A stretch of DNA of 64,000 nucleotides from Chthonomonadales bacterium (GTDB lineage: Bacteria; Armatimonadota; Chthonomonadetes; Chthonomonadales; CAJBBX01), in NCBI GenBank assembly GCA_020849275.1, contig JADLGO010000008.1, positions 1 to 64,000 of the forward strand, written 5' to 3'. How positions within the stretch are numbered: the stretch's first letter is position 1; every line of letters starts with the position of its first letter. Of the stretch, positions 37,558 through 46,304 are shown in pieces. The notes beneath the pieces are model-generated. The model saw only the letters and a list, made by a program, of their open reading frames with translations, was not told the DNA's origin and ran no database searches. A program made the translations under genes and the position numbers.

Positions 37558-38763
37558 ATGACCACCACCCACCGCGCCATGCCCGACGCCCGCGGCCACT
37601 TCGGCCCCTACGGCGGCCGCTTCGTGCCCGAAACGCTCGTTCCGGCGCTCGATGAGCTCGCGGCCGAGTACGCGAGCGCACAGGCGGACGCCGCCTTCCA
37701 GAACGAGTTGCGGGGCCACCTGCGCCACTACGTGGGCCGGCCAACCCCGCTCTACTACGCCGAGCGGCTCACCGCCGCGCTCGGCGGCCCGAGCGTCTAC
37801 ATCAAGCGAGAGGACCTCTGCCATACCGGCGCCCACAAGATCAACAACGCCATTGGCCAGGCCCTGCTGGCGGTGCGCATGGGCAAGCCGCGCGTCATCG
37901 CTGAGACCGGAGCCGGGCAGCACGGCGTCGCCACCGCGACGGCGTGCGCGCGCTTCGGGCTGCGGTGCGAGGTGTTCATGGGCGAGGAAGACGTCCACCG
38001 CCAGGCGCTGAACGTCTACCGCATGCGGGTGTTGGGAGCGCGCGTGAGCACGGTCTACTCCGGTACCCGCACGCTCAAGGACGCCACGAGCGAGGCGATG
38101 CGCGACTGGGTGACGAACGTACGTACCACGCACTACATCGTCGGCTCCGTCGTCGGCCCCCATCCGTTCCCGACCATCGTGCGCGACCTCCAGAGCGTGA
38201 TCGGCGCGGAGACTCGGGCGCAGGTCCTGGAGCGAACGGGCCGCCTGCCATCGGCGATCGTGGCCTGCGTGGGGGGCGGCTCCAACGCGATGGGCATGTT
38301 CTACCCGTTCCTCGCCGACGAGGGCGTGCGCCTGATCGGCGTCGAGGCGGCCGGCTGCGGGATCGAGTCCGGCCGGCACTGCGCGACGCTGGGAGTTGGC
38401 GTGCCCGGCGTGCTGCACGGGAGCATGAGCTATCTGCTTCAGGACGCCGATGGGCAGGTGTCGCCGTCGCACAGCATCTCGGCCGGCCTGGATTATCCGG
38501 GTGTCGGGCCGGAGCATGCCTACCTGAAGGACTCGGGGCGGGTCCAGTACACGGCCGTGACCGATGCCGAGGCGCTGGATGCCTTTCGGTTGCTCGCCGA
38601 GACCGAGGGTCTGATCCCGGCGCTGGAGTCGGCGCACGCGTTCGCCCACCTCACCCGCATCGCGCAGGCGTTCGGCCCCGACGACGTGCTCGTGGTCAAT
38701 CTGTCTGGCCGCGGCGACAAGGACATGGAGACCGCGGCGAGCGCCCTCGCCATCACCCTGTAG
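37558..38763 (+). CDS. trpB: Tryptophan synthase beta chain
   Basis: The 401-residue PLP enzyme joins indole and serine. It starts with [15 protein letters not shown] and has the Schiff-base Lys in [11 protein letters not shown]. The [14 protein letters not shown] and phosphate-binding GGGSNAMG motifs are present, and it ends with [11 protein letters not shown]. This is the TrpB1 type that pairs with TrpA. GAGGAG precedes ATG 37558. It precedes trpA by 72 bases. Confidence 0.97.
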   Translation: MTTTHRAMPDARGHFGPYGGRFVPETLVPALDELAAEYASAQADAAFQNELRGHLRHYVGRPTPLYYAERLTAALGGPSVYIKREDLCHTGAHKINNAIGQALLAVRMGKPRVIAETGAGQHGVATATACARFGLRCEVFMGEEDVHRQALNVYRMRVLGARVSTVYSGTRTLKDATSEAMRDWVTNVRTTHYIVGSVVGPHPFPTIVRDLQSVIGAETRAQVLERTGRLPSAIVACVGGGSNAMGMFYPFLADEGVRLIGVEAAGCGIESGRHCATLGVGVPGVLHGSMSYLLQDADGQVSPSHSISAGLDYPGVGPEHAYLKDSGRVQYTAVTDAEALDAFRLLAETEGLIPALESAHAFAHLTRIAQAFGPDDVLVVNLSGRGDKDMETAASALAITL

Positions 38764-38835
38764 GCCAGGCGGGACGAGAGCCGCTCGCGCGCCACCGCGC
38801 GCCGGCGGCGGCGTCAGCCTGGCATCGGAGCTGCA

Positions 38836-39633
38836 ATGACACGTCTGGCGGCACGATTCGCGGTCGACCGGGAGGATGCGGCCCTCGTCTGCTACCTAAT
38901 GGCCGGCGACCCGTCGCTCGATGACACGCGCGAGATCGTGCTCGCCCTGGCCGACGAGGGTGTCGACGCCATCGAGCTCGGCGTCCCGTTCAGCGATCCC
39001 CTGGCCGACGGCCCGAGCATCCAGGCGGCCGGTATGCGCGCCCTTGAGGCGGGGGCTCGCGTACCCGACGTGCTGGGCGTGGTTCGCGGCATCCGCGCGG
39101 CGAGCCAGGTGCCGATCGTGCTGATGACCTACTATAACCCGGCGCTGCGCCATGGGCTGGAGCGGTTCGCCAACGACGCGGCGGAGGCCGGCGTGGATGC
39201 GGTTATCCAGACGGACCTCAGCCCCGAGGAGGCCGAGCCGTGGGTTGCCGAGGCGCGGCGCGCCGGGCTCGACACGGTCTTTTTGCTGGCGCCGACCAGC
39301 ACTTCCGAGCGGATCCGCGTGGTGTGCGGCCTCGCTACGGGCTTCATCTACTGCGTGTCCCGCACGGGCGTCACCGGGGCGCAGTCGGACGTTCCGGCCG
39401 ATCTGCCGGACCTGATTCGCCGGGTTCGGGCCGAGGCGAACGCGCCGGTCTGCGTTGGCTTTGGCGTCTCCTCGCCCGAGCAGGTGCGGCGCATCGTTTC
39501 GTTCGCGGACGGCGTGGTGGTCGGCAGCGCGCTGGTCGACATCATCGCCGCCCAGGCGGATGCCGCTGCGCGCCTCGGTGCGGTGTGCGCCTTCGCACGG
39601 AACCTCAAGGCCGCGACGCTGCGTCAGCCCTGA
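38836..39633 (+). CDS. trpA: Tryptophan synthase alpha chain
   Basis: The 265-residue TIM barrel releases indole from indole-3-glycerol phosphate. The catalytic Glu is in AIELGVPFSDPLADGP, the catalytic Asp in IQTDLSPEE, and the loop 6 signature is CVSRTGVTGAQ. The phosphate-binding GFGVSSPEQV and VGSALVD segments complete the barrel. It is the last tryptophan gene; recO follows after 13 bases. Confidence 0.97.
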   Translation: MTRLAARFAVDREDAALVCYLMAGDPSLDDTREIVLALADEGVDAIELGVPFSDPLADGPSIQAAGMRALEAGARVPDVLGVVRGIRAASQVPIVLMTYYNPALRHGLERFANDAAEAGVDAVIQTDLSPEEAEPWVAEARRAGLDTVFLLAPTSTSERIRVVCGLATGFIYCVSRTGVTGAQSDVPADLPDLIRRVRAEANAPVCVGFGVSSPEQVRRIVSFADGVVVGSALVDIIAAQADAAARLGAVCAFARNLKAATLRQP

Positions 39634-39646
39634 TTGGGGGGAGTCG

Positions 39647-40417
39647 TTGCCTGTCTACACCGCCGCCGGAATCGTTCTGCGCCGCGTGAGCCTCGGCGAG
39701 ACCGATCGCATCCTGACGCTGCTGACCCGCGAGTACGGCAAGCTCGGCGCGGTGGCGAAGGGCTCGCGCCGCGCGGGCAGCCGACTGAGCGGCGCCACGG
39801 AGTTGTTCACCCACTCGCGGCTGCTGCTGGCCGTGGGACGCAGCCTCGACATCGTCTCGCAGTGCGACATCCGCGAGGCGTTCCCGCGCCTGCGCGACGA
39901 CCTCGATCTGCTCGCGCGCGCGACGTACTTCTGCGAGCTGGTCGACCGCTTCGTGGAGGAGCGGGAGCCGAACGCGGAGGTGTTCGACCTTCTGCTGTCC
40001 GCTCTCTACCTTTTGCAGCGCTCGCCGGCCTCGCCGGACGCGATCGTGCACGCATTCGAGCTGCACCTGCTCGCCGAGCGCGGCTACGCGCCCGAGCTTG
40101 CCCGCTGCGTGCGATGCCACGCTGCCGCCGAGCCCGGGCGGCTGGGCTTCAGCCCGTCGCTGGGGGGCGTGCTCTGCCCGCGCTGCCGCAACGCGGCGCG
40201 TGACTCCATCCGGCTGGAACCGCCCGCCTTCCACCTGCTTCGCGCGCTCATCGAGGCGGAGCCGGCCGCGCTGGTGACGATCGCGCCCGAGCGCGAGCCC
40301 GCCCTCACCGTCGCGCAGTGCCTGCGCTGCTACATCCGCGCCCGCGCCGAGCGCGACCTGCGGAGCGCCGAGTTCCTGGACATGCTTCGCCAGACCGCCG
40401 CGGCAGGCGCGGGCTAG
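39647..40417 (+). CDS. recO: DNA repair protein RecO
   Basis: The 256-residue protein has the N-terminal OB fold (IVLRRVSLGETDRILTLLTREYGKLGAVAKGSRR), a helical middle and a four-Cys zinc site formed by CVRC and CPRC about 38 residues apart. RecO loads RecA onto SSB-coated DNA in the RecFOR pathway. The start is TTG at 39647 with GGGGGGAG just upstream. It is tied to the end of the trp run, so it probably shares that transcript. Confidence 0.92.
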   Translation: MPVYTAAGIVLRRVSLGETDRILTLLTREYGKLGAVAKGSRRAGSRLSGATELFTHSRLLLAVGRSLDIVSQCDIREAFPRLRDDLDLLARATYFCELVDRFVEEREPNAEVFDLLLSALYLLQRSPASPDAIVHAFELHLLAERGYAPELARCVRCHAAAEPGRLGFSPSLGGVLCPRCRNAARDSIRLEPPAFHLLRALIEAEPAALVTIAPEREPALTVAQCLRCYIRARAERDLRSAEFLDMLRQTAAAGAG

Positions 40418-40426
40418 GCAGGCGGC

Positions 40427-41320
40427 ATGGACGCTCCGCGCATCGTGTGCTTCTCGACGCCCCTTCTCACGACCTGGGTGTTCGACGAGACACACCGCAT
40501 CCTCTTCGACGTTGGCGACGGCGCGACCGCCATGCTGGACAGCCGCATCCACAAGGTGCGGTTGGCGGCCCTGACGCATCTGCACCGTGACCACTGCGCC
40601 GGCCTGATGCAGTTCCTGAACCTGCGCGGCGGGGCCGGCGACCTCGCGGTGCTCTACCCGGAGGGCAGCGGGGCCGGTCGGGCGCTGTCGGGCTTTCTCT
40701 CCAGTTTCGACGCGCGCTCGACCGGCAAGGTGCGCTGGGTCCCTACTGGCGCCGGGGCGGCGCACGCCATCGAGCCCGAGCGCCACTTTCTGCGCACATT
40801 TCAGACGAGCCACTACCCGCCGACCAGTCCGCCGCGGGTGATGAGCCTGGGCTACCAGGTCGTGCGCACCGTGGACAAGCTGAAGGCGGAGTACCGCGCG
40901 CTCCCGCAGGCCGAGCTCGATGCGCTGCGCGTTGCCCACGGACGCGCGCACATCACCGAGACCGTCGAGGACGTGCTGCTCTCCGTGACCGGCGACACGA
41001 TGCCGCTCGACCCGGCGCTGTACCGCGGGAGCCGCGTTCTGCTGCACGAGTGTACGTTTCTGGACACGGAGGAGAGCCGCGATATGTGCGAGCGCGGCCA
41101 CCCGCACTCGTGCCTCGACGAGGTGCTCGAGGGCGCCCGCGACGCCGCGATCGGTCACCTGGGCCTCTACCACGTGTCGAAGCGCTACGAAGACGCCGAG
41201 GCGCTCAACCGGGTGCGTCAGCGCTGCGCGGCCATGCGCATCGCGTTCCCGGTGAGCGTGGCGCTGCCCGGCCGGCTCTACGAGGACCTGCTAAGCCAGG
41301 TGGTCTGGTCGGGAGCCTGA
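40427..41320 (+). CDS. RNase Z-like metallo-beta-lactamase-fold hydrolase
   Basis: The 297-residue protein has the metal motif THLHRDHCAG, the early ILFDVGDG strand, the Asp in SVTGDTMP, HECTFLD, and late His in GHLGLYHVSKRY. The order matches the RNase Z and Lactonase_B branch, but the flexible arm of tRNase Z is absent or very short and the N-terminal metal motif is slightly altered. It may process tRNA 3' ends or hydrolyse another phosphodiester. It is 9 bases after recO. Confidence 0.78.
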   Translation: MDAPRIVCFSTPLLTTWVFDETHRILFDVGDGATAMLDSRIHKVRLAALTHLHRDHCAGLMQFLNLRGGAGDLAVLYPEGSGAGRALSGFLSSFDARSTGKVRWVPTGAGAAHAIEPERHFLRTFQTSHYPPTSPPRVMSLGYQVVRTVDKLKAEYRALPQAELDALRVAHGRAHITETVEDVLLSVTGDTMPLDPALYRGSRVLLHECTFLDTEESRDMCERGHPHSCLDEVLEGARDAAIGHLGLYHVSKRYEDAEALNRVRQRCAAMRIAFPVSVALPGRLYEDLLSQVVWSGA

Positions 41321-41321
41321 G

Positions 41322-41969
41322 TTGCGCACTGAGGAGGATGAGCCCGGCGTGGAGGCGCCCCGGGCCGTGAAGCCAACGTTGGTGCCGCCCGAGTGGGGCG
41401 AGTCGCTGCCCCGCTCTTTCTACGAGCGACCCGCTATCGTCGTGGCGCCGGACCTGCTGGGGCATGTGCTCGTCCATGCCGCGCCGGATGGGCTGGTGGC
41501 GGGGGTGGTGGTGGAGGCCGAGGCGTATGGCGCCGACGATCCGGCCAGCCACGCGTTTCGCGGCCTGACCCCGCGCAACGCGGCCATGTTCGGCCGCGCG
41601 GGCCGAGCATACATCTACCGCAGCTATGGCGTACACTGGTGCATGAACGTTGTGACTGGCAACGAAGGGGTGGGGGAGGCGGTCCTTCTGCGCGCGCTCG
41701 AGCCGGTAGCCGGCCTGGAGGCGATGCGCCGCCGAAGGCCAGGGGCCGCCGATCGCGACCTGTGCCGGGGCCCGGGCCGGCTGACGGCGGCGCTCGGCAT
41801 CACCGACGCCCTCGATGGGTGTGAGTTGACGGAGGGAGGGCTCTGGATCTGCGGCGCTCGCGTTCGCGCGGGCGAGGCGGTGGCCCGGCCCCGGGTCGGC
41901 GTCACGCGCGGCGCGGACCGGCTCTGGCGCTTCTGCCTGTCCGGCAGCCGCTCTCTCTCCCGACGGTGA
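41322..41969 (+). CDS. DNA-3-methyladenine glycosylase (AAG/MPG family)
   Basis: The 215-residue protein matches the alkyladenine glycosylase family: RSFYERPAIVVAPDLLGHVLV near the start, the VVVEAEAYGADDPASHAFRG catalytic segment with the active Glu, and the YGVHWCMNVVTG motif. CRGPGRLTAALGI and PRVGVTRG follow. It removes alkylated or deaminated purines. The start is TTG 41322 with GGGAG 6 bases upstream; a GTG at 41349 with GAGGAGG is an alternative. It overlaps nothing but starts one base after the RNase Z-like stop. Confidence 0.92.
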   Translation: MRTEEDEPGVEAPRAVKPTLVPPEWGESLPRSFYERPAIVVAPDLLGHVLVHAAPDGLVAGVVVEAEAYGADDPASHAFRGLTPRNAAMFGRAGRAYIYRSYGVHWCMNVVTGNEGVGEAVLLRALEPVAGLEAMRRRRPGAADRDLCRGPGRLTAALGITDALDGCELTEGGLWICGARVRAGEAVARPRVGVTRGADRLWRFCLSGSRSLSRR

Positions 41970-41985
41970 CCTGTGGAGGGCTCCC

Positions 41986-42843
41986 GTGACACCCGTATCG
42001 GCCTTCAACCTGGCTGTTGCGCTGAGCGCCGCCGCGGCGATAGCCGCCGCGTGCGTCGCGCTGCGCCTGCTGACTGCGGGCGGGGCGCTTGCCGCGTTCG
42101 TTGTCGGCGCTCTTGTGTTCGGGCTCGGCGGCTCCGTCGCCGTGGCGGCCCTCCTCGCGTTTTTCCTGTCCTCGTCCCTCCTGTCGCGGCTCGGCGGCCG
42201 CAGCAAGGCGGCCGCCGCCGAGCATAACGCGAAGCCGGGGCCGCGCGACGCGGCGCAGGTGGTCGCGAACGGCGGCGTGCCGGTCTTGCTGGTCGTGCTG
42301 GCGGCGTTGACGCCCGCCGGCGCCGAGCCCACGGGACGCGAGTGGACGGTCATGCTGCTTGGCGCGCTTGCGGCCGTCAACGCGGACACGTGGGCCACGG
42401 AGATCGGCGGGGCGCTCTCGCGGCGTCCACGCCTGGTCACCACGCTGCGCGTGGTTCCCGCCGGCACTTCCGGAGCGATCAGCGCGGCGGGCGTGGCCGC
42501 GGCGCTATGCGGCGCTGCGTTCATCGCGCTCGCCGGGTGGGCCGCATGGCCGCGGGCCTCGCTGCACCTCCTGTGGCGGCCGGACCCCGCCGAGCTTCTC
42601 GCCATCGCGTGGGCCGGCTTCGTGGCTGCCATGGCGGACAGCGTGCTCGGCGCCTCGCTCCAGGCGCGCTACCGCTGCGGCGCCTGTGGCCGCGTCTCCG
42701 AGCAGGCGCGCCACTGCGGCGCGCCCGGCATGCGGGTCGGTGGCCTGCGCTGGGTGACCAACGATGTCGTCAACCTGATCGCCTCCGCCATCGGCGCGTT
42801 CTGCGCCTGGTTCCTCGTGAGTCGCTTCGCCTGGCCCGTGTGA
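41986..42843 (+). CDS. DUF92 (TMEM19) family membrane protein
   Basis: The 285-residue polytopic protein has about six hydrophobic helices and the DUF92 signatures: a central LAAVNADTWATEIGGALSRR, the VPAGTSGAISAAG stretch and MADSVLGASLQ, followed by a Cys pair (CGACG) in a soluble loop. Some homologues have been linked to phytyl phosphate kinase activity in plants. The bacterial role is unknown. GTG 41986 with GGAGGG upstream is the start. It ends the long plus-strand run that began with trpE. Confidence 0.85.
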   Translation: MTPVSAFNLAVALSAAAAIAAACVALRLLTAGGALAAFVVGALVFGLGGSVAVAALLAFFLSSSLLSRLGGRSKAAAAEHNAKPGPRDAAQVVANGGVPVLLVVLAALTPAGAEPTGREWTVMLLGALAAVNADTWATEIGGALSRRPRLVTTLRVVPAGTSGAISAAGVAAALCGAAFIALAGWAAWPRASLHLLWRPDPAELLAIAWAGFVAAMADSVLGASLQARYRCGACGRVSEQARHCGAPGMRVGGLRWVTNDVVNLIASAIGAFCAWFLVSRFAWPV

Positions 42844-42887
42844 TTCCGTCTGCCCGGCATCCGGCCGCGCAGCGTGGCACGGTGGGA

Positions 42888-42901
42888 TTAGACCCGTCTA
42901 A
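42888..42901. promoter_or_regulatory. Inverted repeat TTAGAC-CC-GTCTAA upstream of the dtxR-feo operon
   Basis: A perfect 6-bp inverted repeat with a 2-base spacer lies 18 bases before the -35 box. The TTAG/CTAA arms match those of the Fe-S carrier operator at 21400 and recall DtxR/IdeR boxes, so a DtxR-type binding site is likely. Confidence 0.5.
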
Positions 42902-42919
42902 ATGCGTGTCGCGCGCTCC

Positions 42920-42949
42920 TTGACAGGCTGTCCTTACGTGTGCTACATT
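42920..42949 (+). promoter_or_regulatory. Promoter of the dtxR-feo operon
   Basis: A perfect -35 TTGACA (42920-42925), an 18-base spacer and -10 TACATT (42944-42949) stand about 50 bases before the GTG of the regulator gene. Confidence 0.7.
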
Positions 42950-42957
42950 GTGAGCAC
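42940..42957. promoter_or_regulatory. Inverted repeat GTGCT-N8-AGCAC across the -10 box
   Basis: This 18-base imperfect palindrome overlaps the -10 element, a usual place for a repressor operator. It may be a second site for the encoded DtxR-type protein. Confidence 0.4.
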
Positions 42958-42999
42958 GGGTACAGGTCTGGACGCCTGCCACGTCAGGAGAAGAGCGAG

Positions 43000-43743
43000 G
43001 TGTCTCCACGCACGGTGCACCTCCGGGTGCCCGCCACCTGCCGACCCCGGGGCTCGCGCGACCGCGAGAGGTCCGCCATCACGGAGAGCATCGAGGAGTA
43101 CGTCGAGGGGATCTGGCGACTCCAGCAGGAGGTTGCCTCCGTCGGTACGGGCGACCTGGCGCAGTACATGAACGTGGCGCCCGCCTCCGTCTCTCCGATG
43201 CTCCGGCGCCTCGCCGAGCATGGGCTCGTGGCCCATACGCCCTATCAGGGTGTGCGCTGCACTGCTCGCGGCCATGACATGGCCGTCAGCCTCCTCCGCA
43301 AGCATCGCCTCCTCGAGTGCCTTCTGGTCGACCTGCTCGGCCTTCCCTGGGACGGCGTCCACGAGCTCGCCTGCAAGCTTGAGCACCACATCTCCGACGA
43401 CGTCGCGAACCGAATCGCGTCGGTGGTCGGCCACCCGGATACCTGTCCGCACGGCAACCCCATCGACGCAACTCGCACCGACGAGGCTGTGCGCCTGGCC
43501 GACGTCGGGGTCGGCCAGGCAGTCGTGGTCGCGCGCGTGACCGACGAGCGCGCCGAGTTCCTCGCGTACCTGCTCGAGGTCGGGCTCGTGCCGCCGGCGC
43601 GCGCTCTCGTGCTGGAGCGCCCGCCCTTCGGCGACGTGATGACGCTGCGGCTCGATGACGCGCGCCGCACGGTGCCGGTCGGGCGTGAGGTGGCCAACGC
43701 GGTGTGGGTGCGCCGCGAGGCGAACGGGGGGAGCCCTCGGTGA
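43000..43743 (+). CDS. DtxR/MntR-family iron-dependent regulator
   Basis: The 247-residue protein has a winged helix (about 25-85: ITESIEEYVEGIWRLQQEV, then helix-turn-helix VAPASVSPMLRRLAEHGLV), a dimerisation and metal-binding domain with the expected Glu, Cys and His ligands (HELACKLEHHIS, and HPDTCPHGNPI), and a C-terminal SH3-like domain. It should sense Fe2+ or Mn2+ and repress uptake genes. The start is GTG 43000 with AGGAG upstream. It overlaps the FeoB GTPase gene (GTGA), so it controls its own transport operon. Two inverted repeats lie at its promoter. Confidence 0.9.
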   Translation: MSPRTVHLRVPATCRPRGSRDRERSAITESIEEYVEGIWRLQQEVASVGTGDLAQYMNVAPASVSPMLRRLAEHGLVAHTPYQGVRCTARGHDMAVSLLRKHRLLECLLVDLLGLPWDGVHELACKLEHHISDDVANRIASVVGHPDTCPHGNPIDATRTDEAVRLADVGVGQAVVVARVTDERAEFLAYLLEVGLVPPARALVLERPPFGDVMTLRLDDARRTVPVGREVANAVWVRREANGGSPR

Positions 43744-44396
43744 GTCGCGAGGACAGCGGATGCCACGGGGGCGGGCCGGCTCGCCGGCGCATCCGCGCGC
43801 GCGTCGGTCAGGCGCTTGCAGGTGGACTTCGCGGGTCGCGCCGCGCGGGCACCGACACGGTTGAGCCCGAGGGCCCGCCGGCGCGCCGTGTCACCATCGT
43901 CGGCAACCCGAACGTCGGGAAGAGCGTTGTCTTCAACCGCCTCACGGGGCGCTACGTCGTCGTCTCCAACTATCCCGGGACCACCGTGGAGGTGTCGCGG
44001 GGCCGCATGGCGGTGGGGGGCACGGTGTATGAGGTCGTCGACACGCCCGGCATGTACTCGCTGCAGCCGCTCTCGGAGGAGGAGCGGGTGGGACGCGCAC
44101 TGCTGATGCGCGAGCCATCCGACGTGGTTGTCCACGTGATCGACGCCAAGAACCTGGACCGCATGCTGCCGCTGACCCTTCAGCTCCTGGAGGCCGGACT
44201 GCGGACGGTACTGGCGCTGAACATGATGGACGAGGCCGAGCGCCACGGTCTCGGCGTGGACACGGAGCGCCTCAGCAAGGCCCTGGAGGTGCCGGTAGTC
44301 GCTACCGTCGCCTTGACCGGCAAGGGGATACAGGAACTCAAGGATGTCATCCATCGCCACGCTCGGGCGGGAAGCGTCGTCCCCCGTTCGCTATGA
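43740..44396 (+). CDS. feoB: FeoB GTPase domain (split FeoB, N-terminal part)
   Basis: The 218-residue product contains a complete FeoB-type G domain after a 50-residue polar N-terminal stretch: G1 GNPNVGKS, G2 region NYPGTTVEV, G3 DTPGMYSL, G4 NMMD. It ends in the hinge before the FeoB helical spacer. The membrane part is a second reading frame that begins within this gene's last 53 bases. It regulates Fe2+ passage through the membrane part. Either this is a genuine two-gene FeoB or a one-base error in the CCCCC run at 44381-44385 has broken the frame. Confidence 0.85.
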   Translation: MSREDSGCHGGGPARRRIRARVGQALAGGLRGSRRAGTDTVEPEGPPARRVTIVGNPNVGKSVVFNRLTGRYVVVSNYPGTTVEVSRGRMAVGGTVYEVVDTPGMYSLQPLSEEERVGRALLMREPSDVVVHVIDAKNLDRMLPLTLQLLEAGLRTVLALNMMDEAERHGLGVDTERLSKALEVPVVATVALTGKGIQELKDVIHRHARAGSVVPRSL

Positions 44397-45819
44397 CGCC
44401 AGCATCGAGGATGCCGTCGGGCAGGTAGCGGGGGCGCTCAGCGCCGCGTACGGGTTCGCGCCGCGCGCCGTGGCGCTGCTCCTGCTCGAAGGCGATCCCG
44501 ACATGGCCGACCGCGTCCGCGCCGCGGAGGGGTCCTCGGCGGCGGGAGTCCTCGCGCTCGTCGACGAGGTCCGGGCCGGCTCACGCTCGCCGCTGGACAC
44601 ATCGATCACGCTTCAGCGGCACCATGCGGCCCGCGCGATCGCCCGGAGCGTCACCCTGACGGCTGGCGCGGCGCGCGCCGGTTGGTCAGAACGGCTGAGC
44701 CGGTTGACCACCGAGCCGCTGACCGGGATCCCGATCCTCGCCCTCATCGTGTGGCTGGCGCTCTACCAGTTCGTGGGCGTGTTCGGCGGCGGCACGCTGG
44801 TAGGGCTCCTAGAGGAGCGCCTGTTCGGCCGCCTGGTCAATCCCTGGGTGACGGCGCATGTGCGCCACTGGCTACCGTGGCCGTGGCTGTCGAGCCTCGT
44901 TGTTGGCGACTACGGCATCTGGACGCTGGGCGTGACCTACGCCGTCGCGCTGATCTTCCCGATCGTGGGAACCTTCTTCATCGCGTTCTCCGTCCTGGAG
45001 GACTCGGGCTACCTGCCGCGACTGGCGATGCTGATCGACAGGCTGTTCAAGCGCATTGGACTCAACGGCAAGGCCGTGATCCCGATCGTGCTGGGGTTGG
45101 GCTGTGACACGATGGCCACCATCGTGACGCGCATCCTGGAGACGCGCCGCGAACGCGTGATCGCCACCTTCTTGCTGGCGCTGGCGATCCCGTGCTCGGC
45201 GCAGATCGGCGTGATGACGGCGCTGCTCGCCGGCCATCCGCTGGCCTTCGGACTCTGGGCCGGCATCATGGCGGTCGTGTTCGTCGTCGTGGGATACCTG
45301 ACCGCGAAGCTGCTGCCTGGCGAGCCGGCCCGCTTCGCGTTGGAGCTCCCACCGCTGCGGTTGCCCAGTCTGTCCAACATTGCGGTCAAAACCTATGCAC
45401 GCATGCAGTGGTACTTCATGGAGGTGCTCCCACTGTTCGTGCTGGCCAGTGTGGCGATCTGGATCGGCCAACTCACCGGCCTTTTCGGCCTGACGGTCCG
45501 CGCGCTCGAGCCGGTCGCGGCGGTGCTCGGCCTGCCGACCCGCACGGCGGAGGCGTTTCTGTTCGGCTTCTTCCGCCGCGACTACGGGGCCGCCGGCCTG
45601 TACCGGATGCAGGAGAGTGGCGCGCTCACGGGGAACCAGCTTCTCGTGAGCGTCGTCACGCTGACCATCTTCCTGCCGTGCGTCGCGCAGTTTCTGATGA
45701 TGAAGAAGGAGCGCGGCCTGAAGATGACGCTGGCGATGGCCGCGTTCATCTTGCCCTTCGCGGTGGGCGTTGGCTCCGCAATTCGGTGGGCCCTGGCTGC
45801 ACTCGGGGCCCAGGTGTAG
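44344..45819 (+). CDS. feoB: FeoB membrane permease (split FeoB, C-terminal part)
   Basis: The 491-residue polytopic protein begins with the helical spacer normally fused after the G domain (VRYDASIEDAVGQVAGAL to LLLLEGDPDMADRV) and then has the FeoB transmembrane core. Two GATE domains and the FeoB_C region carry IVLGLGCDTMATIVTRIL, AIPCSAQIGVMTALL and FLFGFFRRDYGAAGLY. The conserved Cys of the pore are present. ATG 44344 overlaps the GTPase gene by 53 bases in another frame. It imports Fe2+ through the inner membrane and is followed at once by a small Cys-rich protein and FeoA. Confidence 0.9.
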   Translation: MSSIATLGREASSPVRYDASIEDAVGQVAGALSAAYGFAPRAVALLLLEGDPDMADRVRAAEGSSAAGVLALVDEVRAGSRSPLDTSITLQRHHAARAIARSVTLTAGAARAGWSERLSRLTTEPLTGIPILALIVWLALYQFVGVFGGGTLVGLLEERLFGRLVNPWVTAHVRHWLPWPWLSSLVVGDYGIWTLGVTYAVALIFPIVGTFFIAFSVLEDSGYLPRLAMLIDRLFKRIGLNGKAVIPIVLGLGCDTMATIVTRILETRRERVIATFLLALAIPCSAQIGVMTALLAGHPLAFGLWAGIMAVVFVVVGYLTAKLLPGEPARFALELPPLRLPSLSNIAVKTYARMQWYFMEVLPLFVLASVAIWIGQLTGLFGLTVRALEPVAAVLGLPTRTAEAFLFGFFRRDYGAAGLYRMQESGALTGNQLLVSVVTLTIFLPCVAQFLMMKKERGLKMTLAMAAFILPFAVGVGSAIRWALAALGAQV

Positions 45820-45820
45820 C

Positions 45821-46045
45821 GTGCGCGACGAGCCCTCGGCCCCGGCCCGGCACGACCTCGTGAGATGCAGCTTCTGCTCCCACGAATTCGACGAGGACGC
45901 CGGGCGCGCGACGTGCGGGCGCTGCGCGCTCTTCCACGGCTGTCGGATGTTGCGCTGCCCGAACTGCGGATACGAGATGCCCCAGACGCCCGGGCTCCTT
46001 CGGATGCTGCGGCGGCTCCGACGCGATGGCGTCCGTGGCCGCTGA
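45821..46045 (+). CDS. Small Cys-rich zinc-ribbon-like protein of the feo operon
   Basis: The 74-residue soluble protein has seven Cys: CSFC near residue 16, CGRC near 32, then GCR and CPNCGYEMP. The spacing suggests one rubredoxin- or zinc-ribbon-like site. It starts with GTG one base after the feoB stop and overlaps feoA by 20 bases. Comparable small Cys-rich proteins, including FeoC-like ones, are found in feo operons. Whether it binds Zn, Fe or a cluster is not known. I infer a role in iron uptake from context only. Confidence 0.75.
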   Translation: MRDEPSAPARHDLVRCSFCSHEFDEDAGRATCGRCALFHGCRMLRCPNCGYEMPQTPGLLRMLRRLRRDGVRGR

Positions 46046-46286
46046 CGCGCGGGCGCCGGTCCCCCTCACCGCGCTGCCGAAGGGGGCGCACGCCGAGGTC
46101 GCCGCGCTCGCCGACACCTCGCCGCATGAGCGCGGCAGGCTGATGGCGATGGGCGTGATCCCCGGCGCGAGCCTGCGCGTCCTTCAGCGCTACCCGGCCT
46201 TCGTGATCGCCGTTGGCCACACGCAACTCGCCCTGGATGCCGAGACCGCAGGGCTCGTTCAGGTTACCGAGGTGAGCGCGCGCTGA
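46026..46286 (+). CDS. feoA: FeoA, SH3-like ferrous iron transport accessory protein
   Basis: The 86-residue protein has the FeoA core: LTALPKGAHAEVAAL, ERGRLMAMGVIPGASLRVLQR and the closing AVGHTQLALDAETAGLVQV. It is thought to interact with FeoB to support Fe2+ uptake. It is placed after feoB rather than before it, the less common order. Its ATG lies within the small Cys-rich gene. Confidence 0.92.
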   Translation: MASVAADARAPVPLTALPKGAHAEVAALADTSPHERGRLMAMGVIPGASLRVLQRYPAFVIAVGHTQLALDAETAGLVQVTEVSAR

Positions 46287-46304
46287 TCGCGCGCCCGGAG
46301 CGTC

